From: Zeus faber
Taxonomy: Eukaryota > Chordata > Actinopteri > Zeiformes > Zeidae
Assembly (NCBI GenBank): GCA_960531495.1
Contig: OY482852.1
Location: forward strand, 27,405,621-27,469,620
Length of the DNA stretch: 64,000 nt
Reading direction: 5' to 3'
This document shows, piece after piece, positions 46,313-57,816 of this stretch. Every line of letters starts with the position of its first letter. The first letter of the stretch is position 1. The translations under genes were made by a program, and so were the position numbers. The notes under the pieces were generated by a model. That model was not told the DNA's origin, made no database searches, and saw nothing but the letters and a program-made list of their open reading frames with translations.

Positions 46313-47815
46313 CCAGTCCAGGCGGGCAGCTGCTGTAGTTGGAGTGGCAGTCAAACTGGCCGTAGGATCTTCGGTACCCAACGAACAGCCACTGTTAGCC
46401 AACTGGCCGGTTCTGCTACTACTACTACTAGTACTACTAGTAGTGCTACTACTGCTACTGGGACAACCCTACAGAAGCATGTGCCCGTATCCTGCTATAT
46501 TACTCATGAATGTGTGGTGAACTGTGGAGTATTTTTATAATGAATTTATATTTGCGCCAGGGCCAAGTAAGACTGCTCACCAAAAAGGACAGGTTACAAA
46601 AGCGAAAGGATCGATCAGACTGAACAGACAACTTTGGCACCTGAATTAAAATTAGGCCAATGATGTTAATATCTGGATTTATCGTTATGCACTAGGGCTG
46701 GGTGATATATCAATATAATATCTATATCGCGATATAAGACAAGTTGTATCGTAACAGATAAATGTTGTCTTTAAGGCTGCATTACAATAAAGTCATGCTT
46801 TACGAAGGCTTGTTCTAACACCTCTACTTGCTTGGCCAAAATATCCTTATTGCTAATGTTTATTTCTCAAATATGTCTTGTATGTACTTTAAATACCCTA
46901 TTATTGCACCAATGTCATCAAATTATGGACATGGAGGAATCTGTCAGAATATTGTGACAACTGACTTTGTCACTATTGCCCAGGACACCCCCTGTAATAG
47001 CTTTTAAGTACTGGATGAAAATCCTGTTCTGACAGGATGTAATAAAATAGATGAAGACAATATATGTACAAATCCAGTATAGATTTTTGGATTCAAAAGG
47101 ATATAACATAACCTAACTGTTGCACAAGTGGACTTGAAAATTATTACTGGAAAAAGTTATGTTGTGTAAAAACCTGTTTTGTTACTGTACTTTATACAGT
47201 TATAGACTCTTCCTTTCAAAGTTCTTCGACCATTAGGCTTAGGAGAGTTTGGGAAAGTTACACCCTGAAGTGTACATATGTAGAAATGTTTTGTTTCTTG
47301 AATTATGTTAAACAAATCAACCAGTGGCACTTCACAATGTGATTTAACTTTTATTTATACAAGCACATTTGCAATATCAATGAAAGTTAAAACATTTAAT
47401 TTCTCTACAACAGATTTGGACGCAGTGTGGTGGACATATTGCACTGTTTACATTAGTGTCTGAGAGTGATGAAAAAGTGATTAGATGGATTAGAACTTCA
47501 AATGTAAATGAACGTCATTTAGCAAACAATACTCCATAAATATAACCTAACATTAGTTCGCATGGTATTTCTTAATAAATGAAGTTAACAAATGAATGAA
47601 TGAAGATTCTGTTGCATTAGGGGCCATTTTTAAATTAAGAAAATATGGTGATAATGTCCTTGCCAGTTTCTTTTGGGATTATGAAATTACTCAGATATCA
47701 TTATTGACGATGAGGTGAACTGTGCATGTTTCTGTTCAGACATACTGACTTCATGACTTGTGTTTTGATAATTGTTTGTATAATATATCAAATAAAAAAA
47801 TAACTCATCAGCGCT
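46313..47815 (+). other. entpd3: entpd3 3' UTR (inferred)
   Basis: AT-rich sequence after the stop with AATAAA at 47,791-47,796 and an earlier weaker AATAAA at 46,787 within a repeat. It includes a dispersed repeat at 46,691 and a run of ACT/AGT triplets at 46,416-46,460. Confidence 0.55.
46691..46810. repeat. Dispersed GGCTGGGTGATATATC repeat, copy 2
   Basis: AGGGCTGGGTGATATATCAA, TATCTATATCGCGATATAAG, GGCTGCATTACAATAAAGTC. Same order as copy 1 at 4429-4560. Lies within the inferred entpd3 3' UTR and supplies an AATAAA of its own. Confidence 0.55.
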
Positions 47816-48369
47816 AAAAGCTACATGTTATGTTACATGTTATGGAGTCTTTCTTTCAAAGTGCTTAGAGGATTTGCCTTAGGAGATTTACAGGTTGTTT
47901 TAAAGGTTGTGGTTGTAGTTACCGTATAGTTGTGAGTTGACAATCGTTTAAAGGAAGGTTTTTTCATCTTATCAAAAATTCTCCAAGGCCTGGAATAGGG
48001 ACAATATAAAAAAAAAATCTATCATCAAAAATAGGCCTTTGATGTGTTAAAATGTAAATTCTTTATATTATCTAAATATTGATTAGGGTTAGAAATCAAA
48101 CTCTCCCATTCATTTCAGAGGGAGATGGTATTTTAACCATAGTAAAAAATGCCATTTCTTGATTTTCAAAAAGATAATATCAAATACAAGATTAAAAGCT
48201 AAAACAGCTTGCCATTGCAGGAAACAACAAAAAACAAAATAGATGTGATTGAAATGCATTGAGTAACTCTTGATTATTGCAATTAAAACAAATAGACACT
48301 ATTGGCAACGGGGACCTTTCGTGGGGCTGTTTTGCACAGACAAAAACAACAACAACAACAACGAACCGT

Positions 48370-51031
48370 CAGGTGTTTTGCTCCTTTTTATTGAAAGACT
48401 TGAAAGTTTTTTTTAAAAAGAAAACAAAAGGTGACAATTCAAACTACAGCAATATCCACTTGTTCTACAGACACTCTCGGAATCACAATTTGAAAGACGT
48501 AGGAGGCGTATGGCCCAAGCAAATAAAAAAATAGCATCATCAAAGTATTTCTGTTGCATCTTCTTTTTAACAGCTGTACAAAAAAAAGATCTCATAAATA
48601 TTACTTTTATTTCTCTCTGTCTTTATTCCCTTTCTCTTCCTAGACAGTCAATAGTTCACCTCCGAAAGAGGTTTAATCGTTTCCGCTTGATTTTGTTTGA
48701 ACTAAATTATTTTTGTTATTATTACTATTATTTGATCTGTTTCTCTCCAACATGTTGTCATTGATGAAGAGCCAGGTAGGCTGTGACGTAATAAGACACC
48801 AAAGGAACTCCGACTTGTTTCTGGGTCGTTATCACGACCAACCTTTTTTAACCATTAACCAATAAAAAATAATTAACAATGATGGCGTTGACTCAAGAAT
48901 AGTATGAATGTTTCCCATCTCATATTTTAGTTTTTAGATATCTGACGAGTGACTGAAGTGTGTGATTTGGGATTGTGTGTATTTATGTCTGAGAGGGGAT
49001 GACAGTGTCATTGATTAGAGTTGTTTCACAGGGATATAAACGTTCATGATATCGCCTCTATAAATTGTTTACAGTCTTTTGGAGAAAACATTACTCTTCT
49101 GGCGCAAACCTCCTTCCCTCTAATCTGACACAGCGTCCACCTGGCTCCTCCAATACTGAATAGTTAATAGCAGCTTGCACATAAAGGTCCATTCTTAAAA
49201 AAAACCACAATAAACACACTAACTTTCTTTTTGAATCTTTTTTTTCCCCCACTTAGTAGACGATGTCATCCAACAAATTGAAAAATCATACAAAAATAAA
49301 AATGAAACAAATCTAGCTCGTCGGAAAATGCCCTTTGCAATAACAGAATCGGAGACCCATGTGTTATGGCTTGTGCTCGGCAAGACATTGGCTTAAAAAC
49401 ATATCGCTGGGGCCCCTTTCTCAAGGGATGCATGTGCTGTGCCTTTACTGATGTCATCTGGCACGGCAAGATGAGTTTTATCCCAAGTTCTGTGTTTTAT
49501 TTCAGGACACCAAATTATCCCAGCGCTCATTAGGTCATCGTGTAGCTAAATGTACGAACTGAAATTTCAGGCGGTCTATTTTATATCTCTGATGCACTGG
49601 AAGGATCATGACTCCGCACAGAAATACGTTTAGTTATATACTCTTACCAACTTCCTCGCTTATCACAAGGCAGAGGGCTACTGTCCTTGGTGCTGGAAAG
49701 GGTTTTGCTCTTAAGTGGTGAAACAGCGACACCATGTGGACAGTCATGTCATAACACAGTAAAGTGTATGTACAATCTCTATGAACCATTAAAACAATGC
49801 CACACAGCAAGCATGACAAATCTCAGTTTCGGAGAAAATAAAGCTAAAATACACACAAAACAAACCCAAACCCAAACAATGAATTAGGTTCTCTTTTTCT
49901 TTATACCAAACACATTCTGCTTCTTCATCTTTGGTATAAAATATGCCACCTCAACCCTCAACCATGTCCCCAAAACTATTGCCACCCTCCCCAACAAACA
50001 CCCAAACGCACTTTTGCTCATTTTAAAATCCCGTTATATGCGCTTTTTCATGATGATGAAAAAAAACAAACAAAAAACAAACAAAAACACACCGATGCTG
50101 TGGAGTTTTTTTTTTTTATCAGCAAACTGAGCTGTTTTTAAACAATGCAGGAAGTTCACCTTTTAGACCAGTTCCCTTTTTTTTCTAGCCACACAAGTTG
50201 CACTGTACAACATTTTCTTTTTAATCTTCCCCCATACAAATACATCCTTATCTTTTTTTTTTTTTTGATCCTGTACAATTATATTTGACGTCTTCATCTC
50301 TGTGGCTCAAGGAACAATTTAAACACTCTGAGAACATCGTTCATTGATTATTTTATTATTTAATTTATAATTAAACTCAAGGAAAATTGTTTCAGCTCCG
50401 TTCTTTTTTTTTTCAAGGTTGGATTTCAACAGAAATTAAGGCAATAAGAAAAAACAGTTGTATCCTAGAAAACTACTTAAATCATAAAAATAATTAAAAC
50501 AATGCAGATTCATATCAAAGGAAGACGTTTTTTTTCCTAGACTTAACTTCCTTCCGCTTGTAATTTAAAAAAGTCTGAGAATCTACCTGCACATTCAAAT
50601 GTTTTGTTTTTTTCCCCCCTTCTCCTGTACAGCGAGTCGTTTCGACTTTCCATTTCCGCGTCCTCTTTTTTGTTTTGCGGACGGAGGAAGTCCAGTCTCC
50701 TTGTCAAAAGTTCAAATCAAATCATTTTTGATTTCCACTGTCCAGTTGAGTTCGGTGTCCCACTCTTTTTTTTTTTTAACCCCCACGTGTTTTTAGGGTT
50801 ACAAGACAAGGTGAGGGATATAATTTCTTTTTCTCATTTTCATGTTTGTATGTTTTGTTGTGTTTTGTAATTTTGTCGCCTGTGCAAAGTGGAAGCGTTC
50901 TTTCAATCCGTGCTGTCCGTCTCACCATGTCTGTTTGTTTTCGTATTTCTTTCATCCGTCCGTGTCCACCCGCGCCCCGGCCCAGTCCGTCTTTCAAGGC
51001 AACGCAGCGGTGTCCCCCACTCATCCTCCGG
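48370..51031 (-). other. rbms3: rbms3 3' UTR (inferred)
   Basis: About 2.7 kb on the - strand after the stop, ending at a canonical AATAAA at 48,387-48,392 followed by a GTT/CAA-rich stretch. The strand is A- and U-run rich (many T runs on +). No coding exon of another gene is seen inside. Confidence 0.65.
48387..48392 (-). terminator. Poly(A) signal of rbms3
   Basis: AATAAA on the - strand in the context CTTTCAATAAAAAGGAGC. It is the last clear signal before the tail-to-tail boundary with entpd3. Confidence 0.55.
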
Positions 51032-51035
51032 TTAT
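51032..51035 (-). CDS. rbms3: rbms3 terminal coding exon start (4 coding nt)
   Basis: After an acceptor cctatctcttttag the exon begins A-TAA: A completes AAA (Lys) and TAA stops. This yields the expected YSYQQSK C-terminus. The rest of the exon is 3' UTR. Confidence 0.8.
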
Positions 51036-52913
51036 CTAAAAGAGATAGGAAGGAGCGATCCAGTCCATTAAGTCAGCCTGCGATCAGCGTGTTGATGCTT
51101 GTTTGCGTCATGTTCCACTGTTCAAAATTCCCTTTTATGTCGCAATTGCAGAATTGATTTAGAAAGAAATCTGATATATTACTGATATACTATTACTATC
51201 AAACCACGTTAAAAAAAATACACTAGACACAACAAGAAGATTTCTACTGACTTGGACTGTTGGTAGGAGTAGCTTGTGGCGTGGTCTCCTGTGTTCTCCA
51301 CCGCTAAGGCCTGCTGCCCACTGGGATCCTGGGAGGACGGAGTCTGGGAGGAGGGCTCTGTCACCACACTCTGACATGGGAAGCAAAACCAACAAACAGT
51401 CAGATATACACTGAACGATTTTAAATCACAAAATGGCCTGTTATTGTTTCAATTCTTTCATTTTGCCAACACAGGCTGGCCAAGCACACGCCTACATGCA
51501 CGTTTAGCAGTTTCCTGGCAACCGAATACAAGCACGCCAAACATCTCGGTGTCAGCTAACCATTTGTGAACAATTTCCTTGTTTGGGGAAAACAAAGTGA
51601 GAGATACTGTAAACTGAAGTTGCTTATTGTGGAGAGACCGGCAGAACGACTAAACAGAGTTCAAAGCTTAATTAATTTGGCGCTGATTAGGGGCCATGTG
51701 TCCAAATTCCTCAGGAGGCTTTGATTTGACTTAGTTTTGAAGAACTCACACATGGTTTCTCTGACCTTGGAGTTTGATTAATTATATGTGTTACGTAATG
51801 CTGAGAAGTGGACACTGGTATTGTGCCCAATATTATGCTTTTACTCATAATCATACTTGTGTAAATCACTGGAAAAGTGACAGATGTTTCCAATTTACAA
51901 TTTCTTCTTCGAACGTCTTACCTCCACTGCGATGGCGGAGGCAGGCACTGCAGTATACTGGGGAATGTAGGTTCCTTGCATAGAAGCAGCTGCTGCAGCA
52001 GTCATGTACTACAGAGAGAGGGATGGTGGAGGGGGTTTGGGAATTTGTTGAGGTATATAGATATGGCATGAAACTGGCAGAAATACTGTTTAACGCAACT
52101 TTAACATTGAATCCCGCTCTTTAATGAGGCATAGCTTGTGGCGCTAGTTCTGTCAGACAACTTGACAGCACCGCATGCTCACACGCTCTTACGGGCCGTT
52201 ATTCAAGCGGCCAATCCCTCCTGCTCTTCCGGCTTTCTGCGTTGCTGAGTTCCCTCCACCTCTCCTGCATCCACCTATTGGGCTCTGCTCTTCTATCCAA
52301 TGAGGGGGATTCAAACTCATCACTCCTATATTTCTAACTCACCAAGTACATCTGCGCTTGCAGTGCACCCCTCCAGGAGTGATGAGCACTACAGCCCAGG
52401 TGCTAAACTCAAACAATGCATAATCATTTAAGATCATTTTAAAGTAAATCTGAGAGTTGTCTGTCAGAATTAGCATTTCACAATCAGTTTGTCAATAGTT
52501 TGTCTTGAGCTCTGGTGCGACCAAAAAATGTTCGGCGGGGTGTGAATATATTGGGACGTCGCAAAGTACCAATGCCGAGGTAGAGATTACGATTTGTGGT
52601 CAGTTCAAGTTGATGAATTGTTGAAGGTTGTTGGTGTAATTGAAGATTATAATTACCAGCCTTGGCAAAAAAAACAAAACACATGTCCATTATTATTGTG
52701 TCAGTAAACTAAATATAAATGGCAAAAACATACAAGATAATTAACAAAACAAACACACAGAATAGAACAAGCTCAAAAGGGGTTGAGGGGACTCACGGTG
52801 CCGGTGGTCCCGAGAGACAGGTGGCTCATCTGCTGGGCCAGAGGGGCCATTATACTGGATGGCTGCAGGGACAAACTGGGCTCAATGGCTGCCGCCGGCG
52901 TGATCACAGCGCC
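51032..52913 (-). CDS. rbms3: RNA-binding motif single-stranded-interacting protein 3, C-terminal exons (partial)
   Basis: RBMS3 is an RNA-binding protein of the MSSP/c-myc single-strand-binding family, acting mainly on AU-rich 3' UTRs. Only the C-terminus is here: exons 52913-52797, 51922-52008 (read 52008-51922), 51370-51252 and 51035-51032 on the - strand, 327 coding nt including stop. They give [20 protein letters not shown] through LSLGTTGT, then [20 protein letters not shown] and [10 protein letters not shown], then [20 protein letters not shown] through YSYQQSK. The TYIPQYT, SSQDxSGQQ and final YSYQQSK pattern fits RBMS3; RBMS1 and RBMS2 end in YTFQ/YSFQ-type tails. The two RRM domains are encoded by exons to the right, beyond the window; RBMS introns are typically large. 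Confidence 0.9.
51036..51251 (-). other. rbms3 last intron
   Basis: Short intron of 216 nt between the penultimate and terminal exons; nothing else recognised. Confidence 0.75.
51252..51370 (-). CDS. rbms3: rbms3 penultimate exon
   Basis: [39 protein letters not shown] plus two bases of the final Lys. Acceptor cccatgtcag, donor CCAA|gtcagt. If this donor is skipped, the frame continues for about 15 codons to a stop near 51,208. Confidence 0.92.
51371..51921 (-). other. rbms3 intron
   Basis: 0.55 kb intron, AT-rich, no repeat or coding segment recognised. Confidence 0.8.
51922..52008 (-). CDS. rbms3: rbms3 exon (YMTAA...AIAVE)
   Basis: 29 codons with a six-alanine run (TAAAAAAS) and [15 protein letters not shown]. 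Acceptor ctctctctgtag, donor GAG|gtaaga on the - strand. Confidence 0.93.
52009..52796 (-). other. rbms3 intron
   Basis: 0.8 kb intron, no recognised element. The alternatively used segment known in mammals between these exons was not recognised here. Confidence 0.75.
52797..52913 (-). CDS. rbms3: rbms3 exon (GAVITP...SLGTTGT)
   Basis: 39 codons, in phase at both ends: [39 protein letters not shown]. Acceptor cctcacccag, donor ACC|gtgagt on the - strand. Confidence 0.92.
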
Positions 52914-53097
52914 CTGGGTGAGGAAGGAGAGGGATAACGTTCTAAACAACTATTGTTCGCTAACGACGAGTCAACCCATCAGCCAGTGATTAATTAATCA
53001 ATTAATGAAACCATAGAAACAAAATAGCCAACAAATACTTAAGCTAAGGTTATACTTTGTCTTCTTGGCACTTAATAAATCATCAGTAAATGATTTA

Positions 53098-53112
53098 CCC
53101 CCCCCCCCCCCC
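53098..53112. repeat. C homopolymer
   Basis: About 15 C in a row; probably length-uncertain. Confidence 0.9.
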
Positions 53113-53864
53113 ACCTTAGATAACGATATGTTGATTATTTTCAAATCATTAATGAATAATTAATTATCTGATTTGTCATAATTTAAACGTTAACTCGTTA
53201 ATTGCGGCTGCGTTCGGTTATCCATCAAACGGAGAGAGATTTACGAGGGACCGCCCCACACCTCCAGCTCGAAACGCTGTTCTCCGTGTGGCTGCGTCTG
53301 ATTGGGATGGGCCGCAACTCCTGTTCATATGGGGGTGGCCTCAAAACGTACACAGCTGTACATCACACATCTCGACAAACACACAACGAGGGGAAACAAA
53401 CGGCGGCAGATAGTGACAGGAAGTGCTTGGGCGGACACCGGGAAGCCTGCCGGCCCCCTTCCCCATCTGTTGGACGTTATCAGTTGAGCACCGGAGGCTG
53501 ATGGAAGGTGTGGTGCGCGGACACTTTGACCGATCCCAGCCAAGTTGCTCATCGAGCACAGAAATACAAATCTATAATTGAAAACCAACTGCTGATAGAA
53601 GTGTGTAAAATAATCGGCATCAGCTGACCTGTCCTTTAAAGGCTTCAACAACAAAACAATCAAACAAAGGTTTTATATCATATTACATTTTATACTTCAG
53701 ACCTATATGTATCCTCTTTGGTTATAAAATGCATAGATTATTATTGCTCAAGTGATTATGGAAAGTATATATATATATTTTCTACAAGGGCAGAAAAACT
53801 GTCGATATAAAATCAGATCATATAGTGCAAGAAAATACTTTTTATCTCCTTATTTTTATCTCCT

Positions 53865-53898
53865 TAATGAATGTAGCCTCCTTAGGCTACATTCATTA
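53865..53898. repeat. Perfect 15-bp hairpin, 4-nt loop
   Basis: TAATGAATGTAGCCT, CCTT, AGGCTACATTCATTA. Exact complementarity. Confidence 0.95.
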
Positions 53899-55499
53899 CT
53901 AGATTTATATGACATTGAATCCTGAGAATTAATTGTTTCTATGTGACAGTGGGTCACCTCTCTTCAGTTGCCCAGCAACAAAAACAATGTACGCGGATGT
54001 TATTTTCCACAAAACCTGGACAGAAACTGCAATTCATTAGCGTATATAAAGTATATAAATGGTGTTTGGGTTTTGTCATACTTTCATAGTTGTGTGCTTC
54101 CTGTAGCTAACCTATCAGATAGAGAACTTAGACCAGTCCTGGATTAGATGATTGGTGTTGGTCAGAACCTGAAGGTCAGCTCTACTATATTTTAGGAGTA
54201 AGGACCCCTTTTGTCGACGGGCTAACTGCAATGACCTGATATTGTATTGAAACAGCTGATATTTATTTTTCCCTTGCAGAAAAAGAGACAATAACTTTGC
54301 CACTTCTGTCATTAAAAACTGGTCTATGTCAGAAACGAGACTTGTTATTAAGGAATGTGGACTTCACAGTCTTGATGAGACCAACCATCAAACCTTTCCT
54401 AGTTTCGGTAATCAGCTTTATTCTGAGTACCCAGCAGCAGAACACACCAGAGAATAGAGATTGTCTAATTATATTGGCACATTTGATTTCTTGATTCAGA
54501 CAGCAAATGTCTGCCTGAAAATGAAAGATGGCGAGGTTGAACGGCACTTGATTCCTCAGCTCTAATAACGTCTCGGACAGTCTGGCTAGTTGTCACTACT
54601 CCTTCCAGGATGGAAAGGCGATCTCTATCTATCCAGAACCACTTAGTGTTGCTCAATATCAATCTGGTGTAATCTTCTTTCATGTTTAAGCTGCCGAAAG
54701 ACTCGGAAATGGCCGCTGCTTAGCACTAAGGAGTTCCAGTGGCTACTAAAGAGCGAACCCCAACTACTCACATTTCACAAGCAACAATATAACATAGTAG
54801 AAAAACTGGAGATTATTTCCCCATTTAACAATGAATGCAACTTTGAACCTATTTGCATTACAAACTAGATGATTCCACGAAGATGATTCCAAGACCTTCA
54901 CCAGCATTGAAGGAGCTTTAACTGAGGAGCCCACCCTGAGGGCCAGCTCCCGCAGCACAATCTGCTGTTGACTTCCCAGAATGCCCTGCTGTAGCTACTT
55001 CCACCACAGTGCTAGAGGAGGCTTTGGACACTAACCAGGTGAGCACAGAAACTGGGAGGAACCTAAAACATCACTTCAGGTTGGAACAGGTCATCTGACT
55101 AACGCTTACATTTGTGTCCCACGGCAGGAAATTCGCCATCTCGTGCATTTCTAAAATCGCGGCCAAATAAGTTGGAAAAACCTTTCTTGAAGGAAAATTA
55201 CATTTTTCCAGATTCATGTTCCTTTGTGTTTTTGTTTTTTTTATCTCTCAATGTATTTTCAAACCGAGTTTGATTTATAAATAGTAGAAAAATGTCAAAC
55301 TGTGGAGTTAAATATTCCCCTAGATTACATTGGGAAACGCAGTTCACAAGACGCAGAACAGCGCTGAACAACGCCGATCGATTGTTTCCTTTAAAGCGAG
55401 CGTCCACAGTCACAATGTGAAACCGTTTTGATAGAATTAAACCTTCAAATCGTACTACTTTGACACACACGGAGCCACAGTAGTAAGAAGGGCGTGGAA

Positions 55500-56080
55500 G
55501 AAGAAGATGAAGAAACGCGTCACGCGTCACGCACCTAGGTCACTTCCGTAAACAGACGGTTAAAGCGCAGCACGGGGTGTTTCGGTCTCACTTGTCGGTG
55601 AAAACGTTCTCCTCAATATCGTTATGGATTACGTTACGTTGAGCGGGTGGTGGAAGCTCTGAATCATATTTCAGACCTTAATCTGACCAGTGCGATGGAT
55701 CCAAGTCAGTGTTAGCAGCGTGTACTGGACTTAATTTTCCGCAGTTCTCCGACTGCGACGCGGAGAATGACAGCGCTGCTGAATCTGACATTACTCCAGA
55801 CTTGGAGAACATTTCAAACAGCGGATTTCAAATTGAATGTGACGATGAAACAGAATATTCAAGAACCACCGGAGGAGACCGACGACACGTCCGTTGTTAT
55901 TACAACTGAAGGAGTTTATGACGTGATGAAGTCGGTTGAGGTTGGTGACAGATTTTCAGATTTCAGATTTTCACCCAGACTCATATTATTGATAGTCTCT
56001 ACATTTTGTTGTGTACTTTTAAACTCCAAAATAACTCCACTTTTATAAAACATGTATATTCTTATTGTTAAATAAAAGCT
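55500..56080 (+). other. Unclassified unit: CpG-rich start, acidic frame, AATAAA end
   Basis: Starts with a CpG-rich stretch (GCGTCACGCGTCACGCACCT, then an ETS-like CACTTCCG). An open stretch at 55,740-55,905 encodes an acidic peptide (FSDCDAENDSAAESDITPDL). An overlapping frame reads PPEETDDTSVVITTEGVYDV. It ends with AATAAA at 56,071-56,076. Frames shift and the only good ATG (55,694) is closed after six codons. It could be a decayed transposon gene or retrocopy. I do not recognise a family. Confidence 0.3.
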
Positions 56081-56099
56081 TTTTTAATAAAAATATACT

Positions 56100-56430
56100 T
56101 GTGTGTTGTTGAGCTGTTCGTGATTGGACCATTCAGCATTATGTTAAGCAGCCATGAGGCTTTGTTTGTCTGCCAACCCTATTTGCATTCGGGGAACTAG
56201 CTGAATGAACCTGGTGTGGGTAAAACTTTGGAGGCGATAATCTCAGAAACACAGTTTGTCACACCTTGTCATTAACAAGTCATAGCTTTAAACATATTTG
56301 CTTGATTTGCATAAATGACCATTGTTTGGAAGTTCTGATTCTACACTTTCAAATGATGCAAAAAAGTAGCGGTTGGTCACATTTAGTATGCAATAAAAAC
56401 GGTGTTGTGACTATCTCCACTTAATATCAA
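56100..56430. other. Intronic/intergenic, nothing recognised
   Basis: AT-rich sequence without supported features. Confidence 0.5.
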
Positions 56431-56432
56431 AG

Positions 56433-56463
<31 letters not shown>

Positions 56464-56554
56464 ATTATGTAAGAGCTGCTCGCATGTCGCGTGACTTGCA
56501 TGCAACATGAAAAGGAGTTATTCATAGTGAAGTACAGTTTCTTATGCCTGCAAA

Positions 56555-56634
<80 letters not shown>
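56433..56634. repeat. Two (AC)n microsatellites
   Basis: AC tracts at 56,433-56,459 and 56,557-56,634, separated by about 97 bp. Confidence 0.95.
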
Positions 56635-56637
<3 letters not shown>

Positions 56638-56931
56638 ATTGATTTGCATACTGTAGGCACATTTTGAAGACAAGAACTGCAACCACTGGAACGTGTACTA
56701 GAATCAATGTACAAAGAACTGATTTCAAATTGTTCTGAAACCAGCCAGAAGAGGCCCCCACTGAGACTTCCTTTCCTTCCTTTCCTCCATATATCCAAAG
56801 GGACATACAGTATCTCAGAGTAGGAAATTGGTCCTAACTGCCACAAAAGATTTTCAAAGTGAATTAAATTTGATCCTGCTTCATTTTCCTCACCTAAGAA
56901 ACCAGGATTTAGGAAAGATCCAGACCTGAGA

Positions 56932-57110
56932 AGAAGAAGAAGAATCACTGATCCCCCCGGGGAAACTTGTCCTCTGCGATTTACCCATCTTAGCTACAGA
57001 GGAGCCGTGGGCAGATGTGCTGTGGCAGTGCGCTCAGGGACCAGTTCCACATTTAGAGCCAATGCCTTGGTCAAGGGCATCGGCAGGAGTGTCCAACCCA
57101 ACCCTGACAT
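56932..57110. repeat. Dispersed fish repeat (GAAGAAGAA...GGGCAG type)
   Basis: AGAAGAAGAAGAAGAATCAC, GATCCCCCCGGGGAAACTTG, CTCTGCGATTTACCCATC, GTGGGCAG, CAGGGACCAGTTCC, GCCTTGGTCAAGGGCAT. Shares building blocks with 26,336-26,586. Lies directly upstream of the L2-type LINE end. Confidence 0.6.
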
Positions 57111-57149
57111 GCATGTCTTGAACATAGGAAGAATAAAAATAAAATAAAA

Positions 57150-57816
57150 TTCAAACAGAAATCCTGGTCCCTCAACACCGGCTCCACTGTAAAGAAAGCC
57201 CAGCAGCGTCTCTACTTCCTGAGGAAGTTGATGAGAGCCCACCTCCCGCCCCCCATCCTCACCACATTCTGAAACGCTGAAAACCGTGAATCCCTCTCCC
57301 CTTCATCTCAGACATGTACGCCACACGCTGCATCCGCAAAGCAACCCTCACATAAACTTTTCACCCCCCTCCCATCTGGCAGAAGGTACCGAAGTATACG
57401 GTCCCACACATCTAGACTATGCAATAGTTTCTTCCCCCAGGCCATCCGCCTCCTCAACGCTCAGGGACTGATCTGTTTGCTGCCTATTGACCATTGCAAC
57501 TATCTGACCGCCCAACACGCTTGGTTGTGTACTCTGCACTCCGTTGAATGTTGTCTGCAGTCTTGCATTGCTGTTTTGTACTATTCCAGTCACTAAGTCA
57601 CTTTACTTTCTACAACCACTTAACAAGATGTTGTGTTGTCACTTTACTAAGTTGTTTCTTGCACTCTGCCAGACTATATATAGCATGTCGTCCAACTGTG
57701 TTCTGTGTTGTACCGAGGTTCTTTGAGAAACGTTATCTCATTGCACTGTGTACTGTGTATATGGCTGAAATGACAATAAACCCTCTTGAATCTTGATTCT
57801 TGAATCTTGAAAGGCC
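57150..57816 (+). mobile_element. L2-type LINE 3' end with TTGAATC tail
   Basis: Protein relics: NTGSTVKKAQQRLYFLRKL, and further on RKATL...LPSGRRYRSIR...LCNSFFPQAIRLLN in shifted frames, the standard end of fish L2/Maui-type ORF2. The element ends AATGACAATAAACCCTCTTG then (AATCTTG)n, the usual L2 3' tail. 5'-truncated, with an internal deletion near 57,270. Confidence 0.85.

Larger units (their letters stand above)
52914..55500 (-). other. Upstream rbms3 intron, left part
   Basis: No RBMS exon seen. A GC-richer block at 53,200-53,520 has open frames on both strands without known domains. A perfect hairpin lies at 53,865-53,898. The rest is AT-rich. Confidence 0.55.

Noticed and set aside
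53202..53663. Missing upstream rbms3 exon
   Set aside because: Looked for the conserved STYQVQ...YVMQPT segment on the - strand; it is not present in this GC-rich block or elsewhere to the right edge.
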